DNA from: an uncultured Clostridia bacterium
GTDB lineage: Bacteria; Bacillota; Clostridia; Oscillospirales; Acutalibacteraceae
DNA length: 64,000 nucleotides
NCBI GenBank assembly: GCA_944384825.1
Contig: CALWUT010000010.1
Location: 36,770 to 100,769 of the forward strand
Direction: 5' to 3'
Part shown: positions 18,996 through 27,159 of the stretch, piece by piece
Layout of the letters: each line of letters begins with the position of its first letter
How positions within the stretch are numbered: the stretch's first letter is position 1
Made by a program: the position numbers and the translations under genes
The notes under the pieces: model-generated
The model's input: only the letters and a program-made list of their open reading frames with translations
Database searches by the model: none
Told to the model about the DNA's origin: nothing

Positions 18996-19577
18996 TTAAA
19001 GTTCAAAATTATGATCTTTACTATACTTAACAGTATAAAGAATAGGATCCATTACTAATATATAAAATTCATCACGATATTTTTCAATTTTAGCTTCTAT
19101 TGTATTTCTTTTCTCATCTTTCAAATTGTATACCAACTCTTTTAAACTATCAAACATTCTTCCTAATAGAGATGCAAAACTAGAATAGTCTTTTATAGAT
19201 CTTTCATTGTCTACACAAGATGCAAAAATTTTTTTAAGCATTTCTAAGTTTGTATTTTTGTAACATATACTTTCCTTTAATCGTTCTACGTTTATTTTAG
19301 AATTTGATTTAAAGTCTTTATTTTTAAGTGAATTCATAACTTCTATAATCTTAAAACTTAAAAATTCAATCCGAAAAATTAAAATTTTTTTAAACGAATC
19401 AGGATGATTAAAATAATACTCGCACATCATTGGAGCATTATGAGCATAATTATTTTCTAATTCTTCTAAAAAAAGAGTTTCACCATTACTAAAGGCACTT
19501 GGAACACTAAAAACAACATTTTGAAAAGTTAATATACTTAAGCTTAAGATACTTTTTATTTTTTTATTGTATAACAT
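18996..19577 (-). CDS. Secreted orphan protein, 193 aa
   Basis: AAGGAG places the start at the ATG at 19577 (MLYNKKIKSILSLSILTF). A Sec signal peptide spans about residues 5-28 (cleavage near PSAFSNG). The mature part is helical and charged with a few Cys; no domain is recognised. Size and make-up resemble the neighbours at 19756-20352 and 21507-22007, forming a cluster of secreted orphans. Confidence 0.65.
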   Translation of the reverse strand: MLYNKKIKSILSLSILTFQNVVFSVPSAFSNGETLFLEELENNYAHNAPMMCEYYFNHPDSFKKILIFRIEFLSFKIIEVMNSLKNKDFKSNSKINVERLKESICYKNTNLEMLKKIFASCVDNERSIKDYSSFASLLGRMFDSLKELVYNLKDEKRNTIEAKIEKYRDEFYILVMDPILYTVKYSKDHNFEL

Positions 19578-19755
19578 GTTTGTCAACTCCTTAAATAACT
19601 ATTATTATAACCTAGATTGTCAAGTTTAACATAAATTTATGGAAATTTCAAGCGTATTACACAAATTATCACTAAATCGACAAAAGATCACATGCATAAT
19701 AAAAATACATGTAATCTTTAAAATGTGTTAAATTAAAAATAAGACTTAAAATAAG

Positions 19756-20352
19756 CTATAAAGGATACTTTAATCGTTGAAAAAATAAACATCCATTTCT
19801 TTTTAGTTTGTAAAATGATACATGGTTTACTTTCAAATCTTCTAAGATGATATCTTCGTGGTAATATACCTCCTCAAAAAGCCTAGGTATAATTGAACGA
19901 AAAACATTTGGATGTTCTAGCCAATTTAATATAAGTGAATTTATACTATTTATTACTCGATTTAAAGTATTAACGTTATCCTCAAAATCGAAAACTATAC
20001 CTCTATAATACCAGCAGGTTTTACCATTAAGCTTATCATTAATTATCACCAAATACTTATTTAAAAACGATATGGCTCTATTTATAAAGCTAATTAAGTA
20101 AGTATTCATAAAATTAAAATCTACGTTTAATACTTTAAGTCTATAAGTTTCATCACACTTATGAAGCATCTTAGGGTTATTTATTATATTTCTTATCTCA
20201 TTACCTTGAATCCAAATTTCATATTTTTGATCTACACACTCTAATAAAGGAATTTGATTTATATAAGGAATTGGTGATGCGCTGGCATTGGAACAAGCTA
20301 AAAGGGAAAAAATTATTAATTCCAATTTTCTAAATAAACTTAATATTTTCAC
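19756..20352 (-). CDS. Secreted orphan protein, 198 aa
   Basis: The start is the GTG at 20352, correctly spaced from GGAGG; the ATG at 20367 overlaps that SD. The signal peptide MKILSLFRKLELIIFSLLAC ends in SNASA. A Cys within it could suggest a lipoprotein, but the lipobox is poor. The mature chain is helical and ends in Arg/Lys/aromatic residues. Similar in size to the gene at 18996, without clear identity. Function unknown. Confidence 0.62.
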   Translation of the reverse strand: MKILSLFRKLELIIFSLLACSNASASPIPYINQIPLLECVDQKYEIWIQGNEIRNIINNPKMLHKCDETYRLKVLNVDFNFMNTYLISFINRAISFLNKYLVIINDKLNGKTCWYYRGIVFDFEDNVNTLNRVINSINSLILNWLEHPNVFRSIIPRLFEEVYYHEDIILEDLKVNHVSFYKLKRNGCLFFQRLKYPL

Positions 20353-21506
20353 TTGTTTTACCTCCATTTTTCAATACTTAACATAAATTTAAATCCCTAT
20401 TATATAACCCTAGAATCTCAAATTTACACTTATAAATTGAACTTGGAATTGCAAAAACATACTCTAAAAATTTAGTAAATTTATACATTATCTAACAGTC
20501 AATTTTAAATAGCTTAAAAAATCAAAATATAATTAAGATAAGCTAGATAGTGTAATTTATTAAAATTTTTAAATTTCTTCACTTAATGAAATATAGTTTC
20601 AAATAAGTGTCAAGTCACTCAAGTAGTGGTCATATACTTGTGTTTCTTTTTTTATCGGTTCAAATTCATCTTCCATACATGGTATAGCTGATTGCCGACT
20701 TATCATTCGTTTCAGATTTAATTATTTGATCACAAACGCATTTGTGATAAACCATCATTTTCATCGATATTTAAAATAGTTTTTATAAATTAATTTCAAT
20801 TATTAATTCTCTTCTGAAAAACTCATAATATCTTAAAATTTTTTAAATTAAGAGTAAAACTTAATATTTGAATCAGCGTATGTATAAAAAGTTTTAAATA
20901 ATCCATAAACTTTATTTAAATTATTTTTCATTAAAGTGAATTTTACATTTAAATTAATTAAAAAAATTTATATCAATAATATAATTTTTAATATTACCAA
21001 CTGTAATTAAACTTGACATAAAAAATAAAAACTTTAATAAATAATTTTATTAATATAATAATATAACTATTTTCATCTTTAACGTTAATAATTATTAACA
21101 ATTAATCTTTAAAAAACCTCTTTAACACAGAATAAAGCTTACTTCATCACTTCAAATTTAAATATAATTATAAATATTGAATTTCATAAGATAAAAATTT
21201 AGTCAACTCAAATTTTTTTATATTCTATTCAATAATCAATTTTAAAGATATTAATCTTTTTAAGTAAGTTAATACATAAAACAATGTTTAAATCTTTATT
21301 AATTTATATCTCAATTTCAATATCATCCAATTTATAAATATAATGAAAAACCATAAAACTACTTTTTAAATCTCTATAAATAGAGTTTTTTCATTTAATT
21401 TTTAATTTAAAATATTTTGCTATAAAATATAAAATAAAACAAAGCTTTTACTTTAAAACATTTAATTTTAAGATATTATATGTAATAAAAATTCTTAGTT
21501 GTAATT
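20353..21506. other. 1.15-kb AT-rich region without an intact gene
   Basis: The only coding-like island is the short minus-strand remnant at 20599-20755. The remainder is extremely AT-rich, with many stops in all frames and no structured RNA or repeat that I can support. It has the look of eroded coding DNA. Confidence 0.6.
20599..20755 (-). pseudogene. Short remnant of a decayed gene
   Basis: Two overlapping minus-strand fragments in different frames, one starting MVYHKCVCDQIIKSE (20755-20666) and one MEDEFEPIKKETQVYDHYL (20676-20599), join across a one-base shift. Base composition is more coding-like than the surroundings. The parent gene is not recognised. A palindrome ATCACAAA-cgca-TTTGTGAT lies inside (about 20729-20748). 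Confidence 0.3.
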
Positions 21507-22007
21507 TTATTTAACTGAATCTACATGTTCTTTCCATGATGTAAAAAATTTTGATTTTGCATTAGCTTTAGCTTTTTTAGCTTTCTTTTTTTCTTCAAAA
21601 TCATCTAATAATTTTCTGATATTTTTTTCATGTTTTAACAAACTTTCAATCCTTTTATCAGATATTGATAAAATTTCTCTTTTTTCATTTATCTTACCAC
21701 GAGTAAATTTAAGTAAAGAATTTAGCTTCTCAACAAATTTTCTTTTTTTACTCAGTCTCAATTTTAAAGTAACTTTTTCAACTTCTCTATTATAATGCAT
21801 TAATTCTTCTTGATTTAAAAATTTCATAAAACTCTCATTAAATACATAAAATTCTTTTAAAGCTTCATATAACAAATCAGATAAAGGATCTTTTTCCTCT
21901 GAAATAGCCAGGTCAAGTGAAAAATTAATGTCTGAAGATAAAACATTAGTAGCTTGAAATATGAAAAGTGATAAAATTAAAATACCAGTTCTCTTAAAAA
22001 AATTCAT
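21507..22007 (-). CDS. Secreted orphan protein, 166 aa
   Basis: AGGAGG precedes the ATG. The signal peptide is MNFFKRTGILILSLFIFQ with cleavage near NVLSSD. The mature part is strongly helical, with a coiled-coil-like middle and a Lys/Ala-rich region (about residues 136-152) before the end SWKEHVDSVK. No domain is recognised. Confidence 0.65.
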   Translation of the reverse strand: MNFFKRTGILILSLFIFQATNVLSSDINFSLDLAISEEKDPLSDLLYEALKEFYVFNESFMKFLNQEELMHYNREVEKVTLKLRLSKKRKFVEKLNSLLKFTRGKINEKREILSISDKRIESLLKHEKNIRKLLDDFEEKKKAKKAKANAKSKFFTSWKEHVDSVK

Positions 22008-22239
22008 TCTTATTCCTCCTATCTTAATAATTTAATTCCTTCTAATTATACGTATTTTAAAAAAATATGCAATATAAATTCAATAACTTTTCCAAATTAT
22101 TTCTTAGAAATTGTCATATCATATACTGCATTTTCAATTACATTTTAAAAATTTCAATGTTAATCATGCATTTTTAATGTAATTAACGCACCACTTATAT
22201 TTTTATTAAAAAATTATATTAATAAAATTCATAATTCAT

Positions 22240-22641
22240 TTAAATTAGAAGATAAAGAAGTACAAGTAAAATAGGAAGATTTTCTTCGTTATCCATTAGC
22301 AAAAAAATAAGAACTAATATTAAAGTTTTATCTGTGTCTTTAAGTATATCTTTTAAAATATTAGTTATGCCATCAAACGGAGTTTTATTGTTTTTGTTTC
22401 TCTTAAAAGCCGACTGAGTATGTGTAGATTTAAATTCCGTATTTTCACTGCTCTTTACATTATGACCTTCTAAAGAATTATTAGTCATTTTATTGCCGGA
22501 CATTTTTTCCTCTGAACCATTAACAAATTCCGAACGAGAAGAATTTAAATCTATCTGAGATCTCGCTTGAGTAGCTTTTGCATGTTTTATGGCAGCTTCT
22601 CGCATTCTTTTAATTTCCTCAATAGAATTTCGATTATTCAT
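22240..22641 (-). CDS. Hypothetical protein with hydrophobic C-terminus, 133 aa
   Basis: The first ~80 residues are polar and disordered (Ser, Asn, Lys). The last ~40 form hydrophobic stretches ending LPILLVLLYLLI. It is the last of three closely spaced minus-strand genes (gaps of 11 and 4 bases), suggesting one transcript. A tail-anchored membrane protein is a fair guess. No family is named with confidence. Confidence 0.6.
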   Translation of the reverse strand: MNNRNSIEEIKRMREAAIKHAKATQARSQIDLNSSRSEFVNGSEEKMSGNKMTNNSLEGHNVKSSENTEFKSTHTQSAFKRNKNNKTPFDGITNILKDILKDTDKTLILVLIFLLMDNEENLPILLVLLYLLI

Positions 22642-22652
22642 AATTTATCCCC

Positions 22653-23027
22653 TCATAAAATTCCCTGATTCTTTAAAAGAGGCAATATTTTAACAAGCTG
22701 TAAAATTTGTGAGGAACTATCAAGTTTTTTACGTCGTGGTTCTGAAAGTAAAGGTCTAAGCGCATTTAAAAAATTAGTATATTTATCTTCTTTCTTCATT
22801 GACGACAAAATTGGCATTACTTTAAGCATCATTTGCATTAGTTCAAAAGGAAAAGGTGATTCTTCATTTAGAGTAGAATCTTCCGAACTCTTTTTCTCTT
22901 CTGAACGATCAGATTCATCAGAATTTTCTGATTCTGAAGAACCTAACAGTCCGGAAAGTCCTTTTATAGTGTTCATCATTTCCGGATCGCTAAGAATATC
23001 AGCGATTTTTTCTGTCAGGTTCTCCAT
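22653..23027 (-). CDS. Hypothetical protein, 124 aa (clostridial type)
   Basis: The N-terminus MENLTEKIADILSDPEMMN and the C-terminal block FLNALRPLLSEPRRKKLDSS followed by a Leu-rich helix recall a small protein family I associate with Clostridia, of unknown function. The middle is an acidic Ser/Glu linker. It lies between two other small genes and starts four bases after the upstream gene ends. The resemblance is from memory and untested. Confidence 0.65.
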   Translation of the reverse strand: MENLTEKIADILSDPEMMNTIKGLSGLLGSSESENSDESDRSEEKKSSEDSTLNEESPFPFELMQMMLKVMPILSSMKKEDKYTNFLNALRPLLSEPRRKKLDSSSQILQLVKILPLLKNQGIL

Positions 23028-23031
23028 TAAA

Positions 23032-23304
23032 TTATTTACCTCCTAAGAATTTTTTTAGTAACTGTTGAGCTTTAGGTGTTGAAAGAAACTTAAGAGCAGC
23101 GTCTTTGTTTGACAACAATTTTTTTACCTTTTTAGAATCATCCTTTCCTAAATTATTTAGCAATTCCGAAACGTTACCAGTACTTGCAGCTTTTTTAATT
23201 TTTTCTATGTCGATGCCTGTTTTTTCGGAAGCTTTTTTTAAAGTTTCTTCATCAATATTGTTAACATTAAAATTAGCGTTTTGGTTTTCTCTAATAGTAA
23301 CCAC
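23032..23304 (-). CDS. Hypothetical helical protein, 87-90 aa
   Basis: The product is an all-helical small protein with repeats of Lys/Leu helices ending LLKKFLGGK. The GTG at 23304 has no SD before it; GGGGTGG overlaps it and would instead place an ATT (23295) at initiation distance, giving the start xRENQNANFNVNN. It is the first gene of the three-gene minus-strand block. Function unknown. Confidence 0.6.
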   Translation of the reverse strand: MVTIRENQNANFNVNNIDEETLKKASEKTGIDIEKIKKAASTGNVSELLNNLGKDDSKKVKKLLSNKDAALKFLSTPKAQQLLKKFLGGK

Positions 23305-23480
23305 CCCATATAATGTATAATACTTTATATTCCAGCCTGATTAATCTTGGCTCACAAATTTATATGTAAAATAAAGTACTTATATGAGCTTTATAAAACA
23401 TTTCTTCTTTAATAAATTTAATATTTATCTTATTTTTGTGCAACTTAAAAATAAATAATATATTTTTTATAAAAAAATAG

Positions 23481-23509
23481 TTGACATATTCAAAATTATA
23501 TGATAATGT
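23481..23509 (+). promoter_or_regulatory. Promoter of the 23580-26006 precursor
   Basis: TTGACA (23481-23486), a 17-base spacer and TAATGT (23504-23509), about 70 bases before the start. Confidence 0.6.
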
Positions 23510-23579
23510 AATATCCAAGAACTAAAGTATTCTTATGGTTGATAAAAGTTTAAACTCTATACAGAAAGGAGTCTCGATT

Positions 23580-26006
23580 ATGCTGAATTTTTTCTATGAA
23601 GAATTAAAAGAATTAATCCGAATTATATTAACTGATGAAAATACAAAAAAAGAATTAGAATCGATAGATAATTTAAATCAAATTTATAACATATTTAAAA
23701 ATAACGGATTTAGCGGAAATTATAATGATTTCAAAAAATCAATATCAAAAATTTTTAAAATTTCAGAAGAGGAACTTGAAAAAATTTCCGGAGGAATAAT
23801 AACTAATCCAAGCTTAAAAAAATTAATTGCAACCACTATGTCTTCATTTGCTTTAACTGGGACGTCAATGACGAATCTAAACGCTATAGAAAATAGTGCG
23901 GATACTTCGTCCTACAGCGGCGAGAATTTTTTTAGCTCAAATGACTCTTTAAAATTTAAGGAAGATTTTGACATTAATAACACTCAAAAAAAGAACAAAG
24001 ATGATACTTTAGGTAAAAAAATCAGACTAAACTTTTCACCTACGAAAACAACAAGTACTGAAGTTAAATTTGAAAGTGAAATTTATAAACAATTATATAA
24101 CTGTATTAGCAGCAAACTTAATGAAAATGAAATTAATAATTTAGAAAGTGTACTTCCTGATAATGACCTTATAAACGTCAATTATGATCAATGGAAGCGT
24201 GAAATGTGTAAAGGTCTTAAAGTCAAGTATGAAAGCTTAAACTCTTTGGTTTCAGAAGTCATAAATTCAAAAGGAAACAAAGATATACAAAATATAATAA
24301 TGATTTCATTATGTAGGGACAGTAATATATATGACATCCAAAAAAGATTTATATTCTCTGTAATTTTAAATGAACTAAATAAAAATAATTCAGACTTTTA
24401 CCAAGCTTACTTTGAAATGGGTGAAAAAGTAAATAAAGAAATTCTTGTAAGTGCTCTTACCGATCAGGCGAAAAGTCAAGCGGCAAAAAGCATAATGCAC
24501 GTAATGCTTATGGCTCAAATTGGAGAATTAGAAATTAATAGAAAACCAAATATGATGCCGGCTAAAGAATATATATCATCTATCTTCAAATATGGTGAAT
24601 CTATTTTAATTCGCCATCCTTTATCAATTAGTCAAAATAATGCTCAAGATTTAAGAAAAGCTTTGTATCCCGGACGAGGTACGGACAATACTTGGGCAAA
24701 ACGAATTTCGTCACATGGAGCTAAAATAACCCAAGAAAAAGTAATAGAAGAGAAATATGCCGGATTAAATGCTATAACCAACGCTCCATATGCATTTATA
24801 ACTGCTAATAATCAAGGAATAGGAATAAATATATCAAGAAAAGATTCAAAGCTAAACACCGCCGGTCATCTTTTAGTTTATAATACTGAAAATGAAATAG
24901 GCGAAGCAAGTTTAGTTAAATTGGAGTCATCCGGACCAGGCGAGACAAGTGTATTCGGTCATGGTCACGGAGCTAATGTAAAATCAAATAAAATAAGTGC
25001 TGCGTGTCAAATAAAAGCATTAAGCGAGCATATTCCAAGAAATGCCGTACACATAGATATGAGGGGCGTAAGTTCAGAAAAATTAATAGAATTAATAGAG
25101 AATTTCGATGACTGGATAGATAAAAATGCGACAGATGAAGCAAGCATGAAAGAAATGCTTAATAAATTATCAGGTCGTAAACTGTCTTTAGACAAGCTTG
25201 AAAACTTCATAAGTCAATACGCACCAAATTCATCTTGGAATGACGGAGATTACAGATTTTGTGCAAAAGGAAAACATATAACTTCTAAAGAGTTAATAGA
25301 TATTTCTGCACCTGAGGAAATGAAAAACTTCGGAATCAGAATATTCGATGACTCAAATGGAAATTACATGTATTATATAGAAGACGAAGCTGAGCTAAGA
25401 GAAATTTTCGATTCAAATGAAGCAGCAAAAATTATCTCTTCGCAATTTCAATGGATGAAATTAACTGATAATTCAGGTTATTTAAAATCAAGAGAAGGAA
25501 TGATAAATCCATACTTAGCGAAACAAATTAAAGAAAATAAAATCAAAACTTTAAATTATGAAACTTTCCTCAGCAAAGCAATTAATGAACAATGGGTTAA
25601 AGATAAAATGCTAAAAGCTCGCCACGAACATGCAAAACTCATAAAAATTCCCGGAATACAATTTTATCGCTCTAAAAAATCTTCATGGAACATTTCTTAT
25701 ACTGTATACGGCTATATTATTACCGACCTGCAAGAATTTAAAAATTATGCAAAACAAAATATGCAAATGAATGAAAGAGAAATACAATCAGTAATTGAAA
25801 ATCAAAATTTGTGGATGTGGACTACTGGGTACTCAGGACCTAATATTAATAACTTACCCACTAAATTTAAAAATGCTTTAAATGTCTTAAAAGATGCTCA
25901 CACTTTCTATTCAAAAAAATCTGGTTATAAGGATGATGAATTAGTCATTGAAATTCATCCAGGAAATGTAATAAACAATAAAATAATAAGAAATACTAGA
26001 GATTAA
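23580..26006 (+). CDS. Very large double-glycine-leader precursor, 808 aa
   Basis: The ATG at 23580 follows AAAGGAG. Residues 1-72 form a helical leader ending EEELEKISGG, the same consensus as the other five precursors here. Immediately after comes PSLKKLIATTMSSFALTG, which resembles a Sec signal core and the same region of the 31913-32926 product. The ~730-residue cargo has no domain I can name. It contains a Gly/His-rich segment (ETSVFGHGHGANVKS) in its middle and appears globular and soluble. Such a long cargo is unusual for a GG leader. Candidate roles are toxin, enzyme or host-directed effector; none is demonstrated. Confidence 0.7.
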   Translation: MLNFFYEELKELIRIILTDENTKKELESIDNLNQIYNIFKNNGFSGNYNDFKKSISKIFKISEEELEKISGGIITNPSLKKLIATTMSSFALTGTSMTNLNAIENSADTSSYSGENFFSSNDSLKFKEDFDINNTQKKNKDDTLGKKIRLNFSPTKTTSTEVKFESEIYKQLYNCISSKLNENEINNLESVLPDNDLINVNYDQWKREMCKGLKVKYESLNSLVSEVINSKGNKDIQNIIMISLCRDSNIYDIQKRFIFSVILNELNKNNSDFYQAYFEMGEKVNKEILVSALTDQAKSQAAKSIMHVMLMAQIGELEINRKPNMMPAKEYISSIFKYGESILIRHPLSISQNNAQDLRKALYPGRGTDNTWAKRISSHGAKITQEKVIEEKYAGLNAITNAPYAFITANNQGIGINISRKDSKLNTAGHLLVYNTENEIGEASLVKLESSGPGETSVFGHGHGANVKSNKISAACQIKALSEHIPRNAVHIDMRGVSSEKLIELIENFDDWIDKNATDEASMKEMLNKLSGRKLSLDKLENFISQYAPNSSWNDGDYRFCAKGKHITSKELIDISAPEEMKNFGIRIFDDSNGNYMYYIEDEAELREIFDSNEAAKIISSQFQWMKLTDNSGYLKSREGMINPYLAKQIKENKIKTLNYETFLSKAINEQWVKDKMLKARHEHAKLIKIPGIQFYRSKKSSWNISYTVYGYIITDLQEFKNYAKQNMQMNEREIQSVIENQNLWMWTTGYSGPNINNLPTKFKNALNVLKDAHTFYSKKSGYKDDELVIEIHPGNVINNKIIRNTRD

Positions 26007-26085
26007 AATTCATTTAATTTTGCTTAAAGTTAATTTAATTATAAAAAATTCAACATATTTTAATAAGTAAAATCTAAAAAACCAC

Positions 26086-26114
26086 TTGACAATATCTCTA
26101 CCATAATGTAAAAT
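26086..26114 (+). promoter_or_regulatory. Promoter of the 26200/26630 genes
   Basis: TTGACA (26086-26091), a 17-base spacer and TAAAAT (26109-26114). Confidence 0.65.
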
Positions 26115-26159
26115 TTATAGTAGGGACAAACTTTAAGAAAGGCGGTGTAGGGAATTAAG

Positions 26160-26199
26160 AAACTCTATGCTAAACCGTTAGGAGTTTTGCTCCCGTGTT
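26160..26199 (+). promoter_or_regulatory. 5' leader hairpins overlapping the SD
   Basis: The SD GGAG (26181-26184) can pair with CTCC (26190-26193) in a small hairpin. Alternatively AAACTC (26160-26165) pairs with GAGTTT (26182-26187). Both hide the SD, so translation may be controlled. No ligand or factor is suggested by the sequence. Confidence 0.35.
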
Positions 26200-26556
26200 A
26201 TGGATAATCAAAAATTAAAAGAAATTTTTTCAGACAAAGAATTTATTAAAACACTTCTAAACCTCGAAACAGGAGAAGAAGTTAAAAAAGTTCTCTCTCA
26301 ACATGGTATTCCTATAAATGATGAAACTTTAAAAATACTTGCTGTAGCTTTAGTAAATGCTCTTGAAAATCAAGGTAATACTAAAATAATAGAGGATTCA
26401 GTTTTAAGCTCAGTAAGCGGAGGGAAAACTGAAATTATTAAATCCGAGGAATATGCTCAATATAAGGGTATAATTTCTGAATCAATAGATTCAAGTTTAA
26501 CTTATAAAATTCCTCAAAACAGTTGGATTTTAAAGGAAACTGATAAATTACAATAA
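26200..26556 (+). CDS. Nif11-like double-glycine precursor, 118 aa
   Basis: This is the clearest Nif11-type leader in the window: FSDKEFIKTLLNLETGEEV, then GIPINDETLKILAVAL, ending VLSSVSGG at residues 74-75. The cargo is only ~43 residues, hydrophilic, Ser/Lys/Glu-rich and without Cys, so it is not an obvious lanthipeptide core. It is followed 73 bases later by another precursor. No modification enzyme is nearby. Confidence 0.72.
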   Translation: MDNQKLKEIFSDKEFIKTLLNLETGEEVKKVLSQHGIPINDETLKILAVALVNALENQGNTKIIEDSVLSSVSGGKTEIIKSEEYAQYKGIISESIDSSLTYKIPQNSWILKETDKLQ

Positions 26557-26629
26557 CATGTGTATATCCTTTCAGTATATTATTTTACTGAAATGAATAT
26601 AAATATAATTTTATTTGGAGGTATTCAAA

Positions 26630-26935
26630 ATGGAAAATTGTGAAAACAAAGCTTGTGTAAAAGCAGAAGATGTAAAAAAGGTATTAAAAGCAGAAGGTAT
26701 TGAAACAGAAGCTTTAGAAGCATTATCCGGCAAAGAATTAACAGACGAAGATTTAAAAAAATTAGTTGGCGGCCTTGGTCTGACCGAGCTGAAACATTAT
26801 GCTGTTACAGGAATAAAATATACTGCTCTTGCTGCTGCTGGACTTCTCGCAGTTGATAATATCCAGGCAGCCGTTCGCGAAACAGATACGTTCGCAAAGC
26901 AAGGCGCTGACAAAATCAGGGATTTTTTTAAATAA
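26630..26935 (+). CDS. Double-glycine precursor with hydrophobic cargo, 101 aa
   Basis: GGAGG directs initiation at the ATG at 26630. The leader ends DEDLKKLVGG (GG at 47-48). The 53-residue cargo holds a membrane-active-looking helix (YTALAAAGLLAVDNI) and an amphipathic charged end, the profile of a small bacteriocin or signalling peptide. The last third is richer in G and C than its neighbours. Inter-gene spacing suggests co-transcription with 26200-26556. Confidence 0.7.
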   Translation: MENCENKACVKAEDVKKVLKAEGIETEALEALSGKELTDEDLKKLVGGLGLTELKHYAVTGIKYTALAAAGLLAVDNIQAAVRETDTFAKQGADKIRDFFK

Positions 26936-26936
26936 G

Positions 26937-27144
26937 ACAACTAACCATAAGTCACCACATAGTCTAGGCATTTAACTATGTAAGGATGCTCTACAGCCCT
27001 GCGATATATGCGGATAATTTATTTACTTGCCGTTTATGTGTGAGCTAAAAATCTAAATAAGTTTCTAGTGCATCCAAGCCGTAACCGTGGTATTGTCGGG
27101 TTGTATACTAAAAAACCTATCCAGTTATTACCTGGGTAGGTTTT
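26937..27144 (+). ncRNA. Candidate structured RNA of about 200 nt, unidentified
   Basis: This gene-free stretch has less biased composition than other intergenic DNA and several compatible stems. ACAAC (26937) pairs with GTTGT (27100). ACATAGT (26957) pairs with ACTATGT (26975). GGATGC-t-CTA (26984) pairs with TAG-t-GCATCC (27066). A terminator-like hairpin closes it at 27112-27144. The layout resembles 6S-like RNAs, but I find no diagnostic 6S, tmRNA, RNase P or SRP motif. The strand is inferred; the terminator has its better T-run on the minus strand. Confidence 0.35.
27112..27144 (-). terminator. Intrinsic terminator of pckG (possibly bidirectional)
   Basis: AAAACCTATCCAG and CTGGGTAGGTTTT pair around a seven-base loop; on the minus strand a run of six T follows. 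Confidence 0.8.
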
Positions 27145-27159
27145 GGTTGTTTCATATAT

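Noticed and set aside
26937-27144. tmRNA, RNase P RNA, SRP RNA or a tRNA
   Set aside because: No tRNA-like T-arm with CCA, no GAGGAAAGTC-type P4 motif and no SRP GGAAGG loop context.
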